From: Chamaelirium japonicum
Lineage: Eukaryota > Streptophyta > Magnoliopsida > Liliales > Melanthiaceae
Assembly: GCA_947650365.1 (NCBI GenBank)
Contig: OX393549.1
Location: forward strand, 97,770,016 to 97,834,015
DNA length: 64,000 bases
Direction of reading: 5' to 3'
Numbering within the stretch: the stretch's first letter is position 1; every line of letters starts with the position of its first letter. The notes under the pieces are model-generated. The model did no database searches. It saw only the letters and a program-made list of their open reading frames with translations, and was not told the DNA's origin. The translations under genes were made by a program, and so were the position numbers. Below, piece after piece: positions 13,901-25,058 of the stretch.

Positions 13901-16900
13901 GTGGGCCTTGGGTTACTTGGTGCTTAGTAGTCTGGGCCCCTTATGTCATCATGGGGCCCACCTAGCGACCTCATGTGCTATAAGAGTGGTCTAACCCCCC
14001 CCCCCCCCAACCAAAAAGGAAAGAAAAGTAGCGGATTAAGCCACCCTTGTGAAAGAGACTAAGGGGTGTTGTCCTCTCTCACATAGGATTCCTAATTGGA
14101 TTCAAACAGTGAGGGGGAGGCACTGGGTCTATATAAACCCCATGGGGGCCATTCCCTCGGGCTTACGGGCTCATGTTGTGGCCCTTACCTCCTCTCCGCC
14201 ACTTGCTTGCTCTCTTCTCTCTCTTTTGAGGCCACCCCCTAAGGGATGTGTCACTCTATGACTAGCAGCGAATTGCGTTTTCAGTGTGCAAAGCTGTGGT
14301 GATCACTGATCAGTCCGGATATTAGGGGAAGAGCTCATACCTAGATTTTGGAGTGCAGCCAATAGGTTGTGCGCCATGCCGTACAATGGCGTAAGCCTAT
14401 ATTGCCTGTTAAATTTGTGGAAGTGATGACCTTGGGCTGATTGTTAGTCACAGTCATTTCCCTCTCATTGGCTGGCTAAACTGCTATCCATTCCCTTATT
14501 AAATTTTCTTTTGAATCTCAAGCGACAATTGTTTGTGTTTCAGGGTCCCCGGGTGATTGTTGTAGGGCCTTCAGATTCTGGAAAAAGTAGCTTGTGCAGG
14601 ATGCTTCTTAGCTGGGCTTGCAAACAGAGCTGGAAACCTACTTTTGTGGATTTGGATATTGGTCAGGGGTCAATTACGATTCCTGGGTGTATTGCTGCTA
14701 CTCCAATTGAAATGCCTATAGATGCAGTGGAAGGAATTCCTCTAGAAATGCCTATTGTGTATTTTTATGGACACACAACTCCTAGGTAACTATTTCGGCT
14801 TCCTTAGCATATATGATAGTCAACATGTCATGACTGAGTCATCCTGACCCTTACCAGTCTATAACCCGTGTTTCTGAATTTTAGAGTTAAAACTATACCA
14901 TTTGTTCTATGCTTCTCAACAGTGTCAATGTGGATTTATACAAAGTGCTTGTGAAGGAGCTGGCACAAACTCTGGAGATCCAATTTTCTGGCAATGCTGA
15001 GTCTAGAGCTGCTGGGATGGTGATCAACACCATGGGGTGGGTAGAAGGTGTTGGCTATGAGGTAGTCCTTTACATTCAATTCAGGAGCTCTCTTACTTTG
15101 GGAGTTTTTTTATGTTTCCATTTAATGTATGTGGCTGTAGATTTATTCTTCTGTCCTGTGCTTGGCAGTTACTTCTTCATGCAATTGATACCTTCAATGC
15201 AAACGTGGTTCTGGTCTTGGGACAGGTAATTTCCTTTGTATAGCTTGAAATGTTCATCTATTTATCTACCCAACTCTACTTTGCACAGATAAGATACCTT
15301 GCTCCCCCCCCAGCGCCAATGAAAAAAAAAAGAAAAATAAAACTTTTTGTTTCAAGTGAACTCAAGGCAGACCATTGTTCTGCTTTCCACTATGCTCAAA
15401 GATTTCAGCTATATCATTTGTATGCTTTGCTTGTGTGTGGATGTATTCATAATTTTCTTTGAAGTGATTATTTTCTTTTGTTCTGGTTTAAGCTGATGCC
15501 ACGGTTAATAAACTTGTGTTTGATATGATTATAGTTTGAATTGAAAAATAAACTTAGTTAGATTCTTGCTGAGAAAAATCACATGATACAAGTTATGTAG
15601 TGCACACGTGGAGGCCTGGAAAATATGTGCTTCAACATATGGAATTTTTTTTAAAATAATATGCATATGGAGACCTTTTGAAATGCACATGTCGAGGCCT
15701 GATGTAATATTTGCCTTTACTGCTAGTTCTGTATCAATACTAACGCTATTTTTACACTTAAAAGAAGTTATTTAGTAGCCGCTTTAGGAAATGCATTCCA
15801 CCCAAAGGGCCTTGTAAGATGCCTTTTATTCATTTTCTCATGGATCTTCATCAGGAGAAACTTTGCAGCATGCTGAAAGATGTGCTAAAGAGCAAGCGTA
15901 ACGTAGACATTGTGAAACTTCACAAGTCTGGAGGTGTTGTTCCAAGGAATATAAAAGTCCGCCAAAAGGCCAGGAGCCTCAGAATCAGGGTATGTTCCCA
16001 GGGGGCTTGTCCTAGTTCATGAACGGGACATTCTATTCATACTTCTTGAAAGTTTAGTTGTGTTTTTTCCTTGAAGATTAACATGGAGTATAAAATTATT
16101 ATTGGGACTAACTACACCTTGTTATCATGAATCGCTTGGCTTGTACATATTAATATTTTTGTAATCTTTTAGACTCAGTATGGTAATTGAAAATAATGGC
16201 AAGTTATTATAGAAATCCTTTGCTTAATATGCCAGACATGCAATCTATAATTTATATTATGGGATTGTTTTTTTTTGTCATTTGTAATGGTTGTAGGATT
16301 TCTTGTTTGTTTCCGTGTATTAGCTTTAGAAAATAGTGTGAAGCCCGAAATTGTTTGGGTCATTTTTTGAATAATTTTTGTTTCACAACCTTTCTGGATG
16401 TTTAATAAGAAGTAAGCGTTTCAGACTTGAAATGTAGAAATTTAGAAAGACAACAATTAGGTATGACTCAAAACCTTGGTTGATAATAGGGTTCAAGTAC
16501 ATATCGTGAGAGTGCCATAGATGAAAAATCGTCCTTGGATCTATGATAGGACAAGGATTGGAACTCGGGAGAGGAGTAAGTATATTAGAAAAAGCTTATG
16601 ATTTGCACCTATTGAGGACAAAGTGTTCTAGATGTATGGATATTCGTAATGTAGTGGTGAGAAGGCTCAGTATGGAGAGGGGATAGAGTTTGTGTAGAAG
16701 ATGCGAGCAAGAGGAAAGAGAGATCTAAAATGATATTGACGTAAGTGAGAAAAGATCTAGAAAATCTTATAGCGTGTGTAGTAGCTTTCTATAGGAATGT
16801 TTGGTAAAGAAGGATTTATAAAGCAAATTTGAAACAATTGGGACAAGGCTTGTTGGTTGTGGTTACTATTTTGGATGTCTTATGTCCAAGGTTTTAAATG

Positions 16901-19900
16901 TCGATTTCCATGTTGGTTCCAAAAAAGGAAATTTGTCAGATTTCAGTTAAATATCGGTGGAAATTTTGTATTTTTTAAGAAAAGATTTCGGTGAAAATTC
17001 ATTGGATTTTGGTCAAATTTCGATTAGTTCCAGTTCAAATATCAGTAAAATATTATCTATTATAGAAAAAAAATCAAAATTGAGGAAAAGTGTTATTTAT
17101 CACTGATAAAGATGAATTTTGTTTCACTAAAAAAGGTAAAAAATTTCAGTGAAATTGTCTGGAAAAAAGACGGAATGTTAGATTTTGGTCAAATGTTGGT
17201 CATTTCGGCCCACATTTCGTTATGTCGGATGGAAATTTGGTACTATTAAAAATTCGGTCAATTTCTATGTCGGACCCTTAAAGAAAGACATATTTCGGTG
17301 ATTTTGTAGGAAATTTGTTGACATTTGATTCCATGCTTTTGTCTATTAGTTTAATCTCTGATGTTGTTTTTATTTTATTTTTAGTTTTCTGATACAATTC
17401 ACAGCCAAATTTAAAATTGAGAGGTCCGTCTGATAGTATGTACCCATAATAAATTAGGCGTCAAGCCGTAGAGGCAACTCAAATCACAAGTCTTTGCTCT
17501 CCTTTTGGTTTTTTGTTAATGGCCTTTTCTTTTTCTAGTCCATGAAGGGGTGATTATGTTTTATAAAGCAGATTGCAGGTATAAATCAGCTGAAAGAGTT
17601 ATGCAAAGTGTATGTCAGTTAGGGTTGTCTAACAAGACTAACATATTGGTTTTGAGTGTATACAGGCTATATTTTGTTGTAACTTGTAACTAGATGACCG
17701 AATAAGTTGACTTATCGTTTAATTTTATTTAAATATGTCATGAAATATATGGTGAACTTGATAAATCCCTTTAGTCCTTTTCTATCTTCTTTTAGTTTTT
17801 CATAGCGCCTAACCAAATCCTGCAAGCCCTTGAAACTTTCATGTCTTATTATCCATTCGACTTGGCGAAGCCCCAAAAGAGAAGACTTCAATCATCAATG
17901 CTTATGATATATGGTGCAAGATGGCTGAGATCTTTTGAATTCATCTATTCATTGCAAGGTTCTTCATGATATATGATGGTGGCCTGGTGGGCATCTTCTA
18001 TCTGTCCTTTCAAGCTTATGTTCTGAAAGGTATGGGTAATCTGGAAGTTATTATGAAACATAGCTAGTTAGGCGCTCCAGTAATCATTCTACTTTAACTG
18101 AAGTGTCAGTTGACTTCACCAAGAGCATATAAAGGCCATTTTTTTCAAGGGTTCATGCCATATCATTTGTTAAACGTTGGCATAGCTCTCCCAAATTTTG
18201 CGGTTCACGAAAGTGTCTAATCTATTTTAACAATGTTTAGTGGACTTGACTTTGTTTTTCTAAATATTCATGTACAAAGAAGCAATGTTCTAAAAAGCGG
18301 CCCAGGCGACCGCCTAGGCGCTAGGCGGGGCCCCATCGCCTAGCCTAATCTCAAGCCCTCCAAAAAAAGAGGCCAAGCTCCCAGGCGGAGCTAGGCGAGG
18401 CAAGGCAGCCGCCTAGGCGGTCTAGGCAGGGCAAGGCGGCTGCTTAGGCGGACTCAGGCGGGCCAGGCGGGATCAGGCTAGTCAGGCGGACCAAGCGAGC
18501 TGAGGCTGGCCAGGCGGACCAAGCGGGATCAGGCTGGCCAGGCGGATCAAGCGAGCTGAGGCTGGCCAGGCGGGCTTTTGTTCTTATTAATCACTCAATC
18601 TTGAATTATGGTTATATACTTGTTCTTTAAAATAATGGTTTAGGATAATCTTGAACTTATATTAATTTTTAAACATATATATATATATATATATATTATA
18701 TAATATCAAAATAATAATTAAAAAAATTTAAAAAAATGCAAAATACCTAGCCCCACCCACCCGACTAGCGCCTAGTGCTTTTTAGAACATTGCAAAGAAG
18801 CCTCCAAACCGAGGCACATGGAAAATGTCTTATCACCCCTTCTAGTCATCGTAATGAGATACTATATTATATTAGATTATGAATTATTTTTATGTTTTAT
18901 TGTATTTTTGTAGTTAGTGTTGGGTTTAGAGTAGTTTTTTGGAAGTCTAATAATCTCTTGAGTGCCAGTTTTGCAGCTAAAACTAATTTTCTATAAATAT
19001 TCAAATTTTTGATAATGTGTCCTTGTTAGGTATTGCACAGGAGTAGTAGTCTTGAAATTCACAGGAACTGAAATTCACAAGGTTCTTCAGTGTTTTTAGA
19101 ATCCATAGATGCCATGTCGTATGTGAAGAACAATAGAATTGTTTTCAGCTGCTAGGTTCGTACGTTAAGCAAGTTCGAGAGCATAATGTGTTACAAGTTA
19201 TCACTGATAATGCTTCTATATATCTTTAGAGAGACTATTATTGGAGAATCAACATCATGTGCTTTAGATACGTTGTGTTCCCATTGTATTGAGCGTATGC
19301 TTGAGTAGGCGAGCTTCCTGAAGTGAAGTGATTGCTAGAGAAAGTTATTAGTTTAAACGTATTCATCTACAATTTTGGGATTTTTTTTTAACTTGATGAG
19401 GACACACAAGAAATAGTTATCCCATTTGGAAGGACTTAATAAGATTTGTAGCGATTTTTCATATTTTACAGAGCATCTACGGGGAGAGATGCTTTGAGAA
19501 GGGTATTCGTGTGTGTTGAGTGGAACAAACCGATATAGCCTCATGATCGAAAGAAAAAGGGTAATGAGGACAGTATTGTCCACTTCTTTTTTGAATGACA
19601 ATATACACTAATGATTGCATTCCCATTAGTTTGTGTCTTAAAATTCGTCGATGGAGAGAAGAAACCCCCTGTGGGGGTATGCTTAGGAAGCTGTGGACCG
19701 AGCTAAGGAAGCAATTTAAAAGGCATCGAGTGACCAATGAAATGAGCGAAAATAAGTATTTACTTTGTTAATAAGTTTTTGTCTCTTGGCTAGTTAATTA
19801 AAATTCCCTTCAATCGAGAAGTTAGTATCATTGGCATAGGTACAATCCTATGTGGAGTATTCTTTACAGGAGATGGAATGTACGATTCCATTAATCTATT

Positions 19901-22900
19901 CGTGCAACTAGGACACTAACTCATTCCAATTTTAAAGAAAATGGAATCTTGTGATGAGGTTGTGAAAGGCTTCTATGATATTATTAAGCAGCTAGTCCCA
20001 GAAGTGGATGTACAAGAGTAAGATAATCAGGCGTTTACGAGTTATGAAAAACCTGAAGGCTGTTTTAAGAGACCCTTCGTGAACTAGCATAGGAGTATCT
20101 TGGGATTGTGCCCTAAAAGCCAATCTAGTTTATTCGTCATCAGGTTTATAATTGTTTGAAGATTCAAGGGGTATACTTATTATATAGAATCATAGTCCAC
20201 TCACCGGGGCATCACGGTTAAGTGATGCTAGAGTGAATGGACTATGATAAGTGTCATGGTGTATTGAGTGGTGCCCACTATGGAGATCACTTTGTAATTT
20301 GTAAGTTTCCAGTCGGAGGTGAAGATTGGGCACTTCATCTATATGGTAGTACCCTGCACCATTATGTGGTGTCTCTCGACCATTGCATATGGTGTACTAG
20401 GTGTGTTTAGAACACATTGAACAGATCAATGGTAAGTTCAATCGGTAAGACTGTCTCATGTTGGTCAAATGTACTCACTACTGCTAAAGGCAAATCCTCT
20501 ATATCCTAAGGGAGTGAACTCATATCGAGGATTACTATTAGTTGCATTTGACTTACCAATGAGTGAAACCCTATGCCGTTGGCCCATTAGCACCTTGGTA
20601 TCTTAGGTTAACCAATGCTAGGGTTGTGGGGATAAGTACTTGCCAAAATGGAATCCTGACTCTACACAGTAATTATATCTCCTTCAGAGTGACTTGTGTT
20701 TAATGATCACCGAAAAAATCCAGTGCGGACGATTAGTTTTACAAATGATTTAGATAAAATCTTTTGGTTTTAAAATTAGTTTTTTTTGTAAACGTTTTGG
20801 TCAGCCAGTAGCTCAAGGAATGAAGCTAGATGACAAAATGGATGGACAATGAACCTTGGGCAGTCATTTCGAGGTCCCAAATGTCATTTACAGATGTCGG
20901 TGGGTGGGAAGGTATTAGCAGAACTTCAATGGGCAAGGGAAAGAATGTAAATATTTACCAAATTATAGTGCAATCGTATCCTTGTGAAGCTAGGTGTGAT
21001 TATTCAGTCTGGTTTGACTAGCTGAAGTCAACAACTGTCGATTTCCAAATGTTGTACTCCATACACTAAATACGAGCGCTTGTGGTGGTGAAACACAAGG
21101 TTCCGAGTCGAGTCAGATGTCCCTGGGTTACACTCTCTTTAGCCGCAACAAATGGTCGGTCGGGGCCTTTAGAAGGAACCAGAGAGTCAGAGAATGATTT
21201 GGTAATGAATGATGTGATTTGCATGTTACCAAATCTACTATGAGCTTAGCCTAAGTATAAACTTTCAACATAGCCTAAGAGCATGTGCTATGTCCTAGTA
21301 CACAAATTATGTGACATGCGAGCCATGGTGGATAAAGCTCATATCTGTATAATAGTGTTTGTGCTAGTATCTTGTATTAAATGGTTAGGTTAGGATTGGT
21401 TAGAGAGAGAATTTTAAATTCCTTTTATTATATTGGCGAAGAATTAGTTTGGAATGTGAGGTCAGTTGTACTAGTGCAAAATCTGAATAATTTTTATTAT
21501 GTTTTGCTGTTGGTTGAATCTTCATACAAAAAAATGCTTCTTTTTATGAGAATTGTCAAGTTGCTAATCGTTATATATTAGTTATGGCATATGGAAACTA
21601 ATATTTTCCTTTCCATCGTGATTTGGTTATTGGAGTAATGGAGTTTACTTAAGTATTCATATTGCGTTTACGTGGCATAAGATATTTAAGGAATGAAAGG
21701 TTATTGCTACTCTACAATAACATCAAATTCTCGAGTTATTTTTTATAGTTTTCTAAACTCAATTTGTATATGTCATGTTCCAATCCCCTTTAACCTCTCG
21801 TATGCAACTAAGTCCCACCCTTTTTTTTTTTTGGGCAAAAGTGGCATACCAGTTGGATTTTTTTTATTTTTTTATTTTGTGTGTGTGTGTGTGTGGGGGG
21901 GGGGGGGGGGTCCTCTTCTGGGGGTTCCCACTGGAGGAGTTATTGGCCAGGGCCAGAGGGGGGTTGCTACGGCAGCTCCTATCTTCCTCTCTGTCGATGA
22001 GAACGTTTAAGCGGGCTAGGGCGGGCTGATAGACTAAAAAATGGTTAGAGACGGCTGGCTCTGTACGGAGTAATGACCCGCTGATGCCTAAGTCAGACAC
22101 ACAACAAGAGTCATGGACGAACCATTACGAAAGGAGGGCTAGAGGGAGTGTAGGACTCACAGGTTACCGACCCCTTGAACTGAGGCAACGGTCCGGGGGT
22201 GTTGACATGCGTTCAACCACGTGGTCGCCAGGTGGCAATGCACGACTGGGGCAGGAGACCACATCCCGGGCCAGCCTATGGGCTACCAGGTATGGGCAAT
22301 GTGTTGCAGGGGTGCCAGGTTGCCTGGAGAATCCTCACATGTTGTAGTCAGATTGGAGGCAGGTCGACGCCGTCGTGGGTTAGAAGATGGTTGGCAAGGT
22401 GTATATTCTCCCAAGCCACGTGGCACAATTTTGTTGGGAGGCCCGCGTCTTGGCTGGGTCAAGTCTGTGCACGTCGCCTGATGCTCTATTCGTGCTAGGT
22501 GACAAGCCAAGAGAGCTGCCCAGGCTTGGTCTCGTTCTTTTGAGGAGACGAAGTCCATGAGAGCTTCTGGGGAACCCTTGAAGGGCTCGTGGTGTGTACA
22601 GTAGGTGCAAGCTCCCTAAACATGGGACGAGCTCCCTGTGGACATCACACAGTCATCATCGAGGGTGCACTCTCTGGTGATGTCTTGCTAATATCATTAC
22701 GGGCCAGCTCCCTATGGACATCTCCCTTCTGATGTCATGCTGACATCACCACGGGCGAATTCCCTTTTGACGTCATGTTGACGTCACCATGGAGAGCTCG
22801 CTGTTGACTTCGTTGGGCTTGGTTTTCTACCTTGACGCTTTGGCTCATTCTTCAGCCTACATCGTGGGCCACCGTCGATCTGCCCTTCCTAATTCTCTGC

Positions 22901-24230
22901 ACTGCCACGTGGAAGTCGAGCAGGTGATGCCCCGGCAACAAAGCTCATGTGCCAACCCAATCAATGGACAAACCCAACTTGGTCAAATCCCCTAATGTGC
23001 AGGCCACACTGATCTTTGGCCACAACCGTTCAATGTCATTCTTTCATTATTTAGGCTCCCATGAGTTATCACTTCGGTGGAGACTTGTTTTATCACGAGG
23101 TATCAAAGTTCGTGGTCTAATTTCGCGTTTCTGAACTAGTGGTTATATCCTCTTTTAGAATTTGACCTTTGGAAGCAGTAGTTGGTTTTCCACCACTTTT
23201 ATTACATTCTTGTTTTCCACCACTTTTATTACATTCTTTACATTGTTTTATTGATTTATGAATATTGGTATGGTGATAACCATCTCATCTGACCGTATGC
23301 AACTTTTTACTTACCAACCCTTCAAGAACCTCATAATTGCTGGATTACCTGTCATTATTGTGGTTCATTACCACGAGTTCCTTCATATTTAAAATTACCT
23401 GTACTTGAGTTGAACCTGATTGGGTTTCTTTGCAGGAGTACTTTTATGGGCTTGCGAATGATCTTTCTCCACATTCAAATATCACAAATTTCAGTGATCT
23501 CTCTGTTTTCCGGATTGGTGGTGGCCCGCAGGCCCCTCGATCGGCGCTCCCTATTGGCGCAGAGCCTGTAGCAGACCCTACTCGGCTAGTTGCCGTTAGC
23601 ATTAACCGCGACTTGCTCCATTCGGTTCTAGCTGTTTCATATGCAAAAGAACCTGATCAAATCATCTCCAGGTAAACGCTACTGATGGTTTTGCAGCCTC
23701 TCATTTAACAAGGTTCTTCATTGTCCCCATATGGAAAAATTATAACTAAAGTTACTTGTGTGTATACATTGATCATCTCGATCAAATGCCTATGTGGGCA
23801 CCTGGAGTTGTATGGTACAGACTCACAAGCAGCATTTTTTTCCCCATTCTATGGATTTCCGCATGACTTTGGGAACCCAGGTCGAAACCAGCCAATTGCC
23901 AACCAATAGACGGCTCAGGATTTTGCCACGACGATTTACGTTCGTTAATCCTTGCCGACAGTTCTCGACTTTTTTTATATGCTTTCTGATACTTATTTAC
24001 GATTCTTTGTAGCAACGTTGCAGGGTTTGTTTATGTGACTGATATTGACATCCAGAGGTATCGTTATGCGCATAAAAACTCCTGTTTGTATATTTAACCT
24101 TTTATTTTTTAGGGAGTTAGTAACGGGGGTTTGTCGTGACAGGAAGAAGATCACATACATTGCGCCTTGCCCTGGTGAACTCCCAAGCCGGTTTTTGATA
24201 GTGGGGACGTTGACATGGTTGGAAAGCTAA
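4704..24230 (+). CDS. CLP1: CLP1 pre-mRNA 3'-end processing factor (polynucleotide kinase-like), 10 exons
   Basis: Exons at 4704-4895, 4995-5063, 5138-5233, 14544-14785, 14923-15061, 15169-15225, 15855-15989, 23436-23671, 24013-24057 and 24143-24230 join to 1299 nt, 432 residues plus TAA. All introns are GT-AG and phases agree. The N-terminal beta domain (about residues 10-110, LARESELRVEV, GTAEIFGTELPP, IFTWNVATIELEG) is followed by a Walker A loop GPSDSGKS at residues 127-134, then FVDLDIGQG at 153-161, and a C-terminal domain ending GTLTWLES. The length is close to plant CLP1 homologues (CLPS3 type). CLP1 acts in the nucleus in cleavage factor II, with PCF11, in mRNA cleavage and polyadenylation; animal CLP1 is also an RNA 5'-kinase. 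The ATG at 4704 is the first in frame after a stop at 4659. Introns 3 and 7 (9.3 and 7.4 kb) are swollen by transposons; the other introns are 74-629 bp. Nothing in the coding sequence looks broken. Confidence 0.95.
4902..4937 (+). repeat. (TC)n microsatellite in CLP1 intron 1
   Basis: About 17 TC units start 6 bp after the exon 1 donor. The donor is GTTTGT, weaker than the usual GTAAGT, so the pyrimidine run directly downstream may matter for splicing; this is inference. Confidence 0.85.
8325..8443. repeat. Fragment of a GATACCGG-word hAT-like element
   Basis: The stretch is built of CCGATACC, GGTATCG and GGTACCGATACC words and ends in ATTTTAAACCATTG, which looks like an outward hAT-type terminus (reverse complement CAATGGTTTAAAAT). 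No matching left end or target duplication was found. Related fragments ending ATTTTAAACC lie at 12827-12945, with a weaker one at 10700-10905. Confidence 0.4.
9419..9575. mobile_element. hAT-type MITE, 157 bp, 8-bp target duplication
   Basis: The element begins CAGGGGCGGAACCA and ends TGGATCCGCCTCTG, which are imperfect inverted termini. It is flanked by the perfect 8-bp duplication TTAATGGT (9411-9418 and 9576-9583). An 8-bp duplication and CA...TG ends point to hAT. It has no coding capacity and lies in CLP1 intron 3. Confidence 0.85.
11120..12272. mobile_element. Nested hAT-like element with CATAGTTACC ends
   Basis: It begins CATAGTTACCAAATCGGG and ends CGACTTGGTAACTATG, and is flanked by the perfect 8-bp duplication GACCTGAC (11112-11119 and 12273-12280). 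It sits inside the element at 10968-12677. Its own body has runs such as TTTTTTGAAAAAAAACG and CCGTTTTTTTTCCG, and is itself interrupted at about 11277-11990. Confidence 0.85.
11277..11990. mobile_element. Third-level insertion made of CGACTAGTCCC words
   Basis: The segment begins CAAAGTCGGGACTAGTC and ends GACTACCGACTTTG, short inverted termini. Its body repeats CCCGACTAG and CGACTAGTCCC at both ends around an AT-rich middle. I could not see a convincing target duplication, so the exact limits are uncertain. It lies inside the CATAGTTACC element. Confidence 0.6.
16887..17335. mobile_element. hAT-like MITE, CAAGGTTTTAAATGTCG family
   Basis: The left end is CAAGGTTTTAAATGTCG and the right end TTGACATTTGATTCCATG, which is imperfectly inverted. 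Flanks are CTTATGTC (16879-16886) and CTTTTGTC (17336-17343), 7 of 8 identical. The body is made of AAATTTCGGT, GGATTTTGGTC and ATGTCGG words. A close relative is split by the copia element at 32245-38286, and this copy shows what that insertion site looks like when empty. Confidence 0.75.
18283..18792. mobile_element. hAT-type MITE built of CTAGGCGG words
   Basis: The ends are a perfect inverted pair, CAATGTTCTAAAAAGC and GCTTTTTAGAACATTG. The element is flanked by the perfect 8-bp duplication CAAAGAAG (18275-18282 and 18793-18800). The left half is a GC-rich array of CCTAGGCGG, CAGGCGGACC and AGGCTGGCCAGG words; the right half is AT-rich with a short (TA)n. It is 510 bp, has no coding capacity, and lies in CLP1 intron 7. 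Confidence 0.9.
19070..20090 (+). pseudogene. Decayed hAT transposase (DUF659 and C-terminal parts)
   Basis: The plus-strand frames, broken by several stops and shifts, read in order: SIDAMSYVKNN, YVKQVREHNVLQVITDNAS (the DUF659 signature, usually VVTDNASNY), ELPEVKWLLEKVISLNVFIYN, then LMRTHTR, and later YSIWRILYRRWNVRFH, which resembles the W-x-I-x-x-RW block of plant hAT transposases. DEVVKGFYDIIKQLVPEVD and a trace of GCF-RPFV follow. These match the order of the plant BED/DUF659/dimerisation hAT proteins as I know them. No BED zinc finger was identified upstream, and the end is lost near 20090, where LTR-like sequence begins. It cannot encode an active enzyme. It is a local candidate relative of the source that moved the hAT MITEs here, but its termini were not found. 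Confidence 0.7.
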
Positions 24231-24820
24231 GAACTTTGAACAATGGAGAGTCCAGCGGAGTTCAAAGCTCATGTGTATCTTTCTCTGAGATTATTAATGA
24301 GATTATCTTTTCATGTAACAACAGCTTGTATTTTACTGTTGTTTTATTGTCGACGATAGGTTGTGGGGGTTGTAATTTTGATATTTGGCCCAGTAACTTA
24401 TCTGCCTCACTTGAACTACAGAGCAATGCAGATTATAGAGGATTTAGAGAATCCATCTTGATGGTGATTTTGGTTCATCCTGTTAATGAGAGCATGCTTT
24501 GGTCCTTGTTGGCAAGACTTGTCCCAGTTGATGCACTATTGGGTGCCATGCAATTGTTCTGACTGGGGAACTGCTGGACTCTAGAGTCCATGATTGGAAA
24601 AACAGACTGAGGGGATTTTCTGTTGGGTAAGGGAATTTATATGGTTTGTTGGAAGTTTTTTTTTTGTAGAAATTTGAATGTTATGGCATAAGATTGTCAG
24701 GCACCAATCATAATCACCAAGTTCGGTTCGGCATAATTTGGCTCATTGGGGGTAAGATTTAATCGGCTAAGGTGAAATTTGAAAATATTTGGCAAGTTCA
24801 GTTTATGTTTCAACAAAGGG
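24231..24820 (+). other. CLP1 3' flank
   Basis: This region presumably holds the 3' UTR. It is T-rich, with no AATAAA just after the stop that I could use to fix the end. No other feature is seen before the MITE at 24821. Confidence 0.5.
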
Positions 24821-25058
24821 TAAATTACACATAGAACCCCTGTAGTTTGGCCGATTATCACTTACACCCCCTCATGCTTAAAACCCGACAAATTCCCTGC
24901 TATAGTTTGAGAAACACATAATTTGCATCCCCTTCAGAAGGCCTCTAGTGGGTGTTTCTGTACGGTTTTTCAAACTATAGGGGTGCATTTGTAGGATTTT
25001 AAACATGAGGGGGTATAATTGATAATCGGTCAAATTACAGGGGTCTATGTGTAATTTA
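24821..25058. mobile_element. MITE with long TAAATTACACATAGA termini
   Basis: About 40 bp at the two ends are inverted and nearly identical, from TAAATTACACATAGAACCCC to the reverse of GGGGTCTATGTGTAATTTA, each running inward to GATAATCGG / CCGATTATC. The inner part is also partly palindromic (CAAACTATAGGGGTGC against CTATAGTTTG). The 9 bases outside are AACAAAGGG and AACAAAAAA, a weak match to a 9-bp duplication, so a Mutator-like origin is possible but not shown. Confidence 0.7.

Larger units (their letters stand above)
5234..14543 (+). other. CLP1 intron 3, 9.3 kb, transposon-filled
   Basis: It runs from the donor GTATTG after exon 3 to the acceptor TTTCAG before exon 4. Clear insertions are annotated separately at 9419-9575 and 10968-12677. 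The rest is AT-rich, with diffuse fragments of the GATACCGG-word family (near 8325-8443, 10700-10905, 12827-12945), a motif GGTTCGGATTGTCCAAAAT near 6780 that recurs in related form near 30100, and a C10 run near 13990. I found no other coding exon between 5234 and 14543. Confidence 0.8.
15990..23435 (+). other. CLP1 intron 7, 7.4 kb, transposon-filled
   Basis: It is bounded by the donor GTATGT and the acceptor TTTGCAG. It contains two hAT-like MITEs and a decayed hAT transposase, annotated separately. A stretch starting near 20103 (TGGGATTGTGCCCTAAAAG) resembles the start of a plant LTR, but no second copy or matching end was found. The segment at 21870-22800 is GC-rich, with a (GT)n-G17 tract at about 21881-21911 and CACGTGG-like words; I cannot assign it. 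No further exon is needed to join exons 7 and 8 of CLP1. Confidence 0.75.

Noticed and set aside
20103..21100. A complete LTR retrotransposon starting TGGGATTGTGCCC
   Set aside because: Only an LTR-like start was noticed; no second LTR or internal domain was found.
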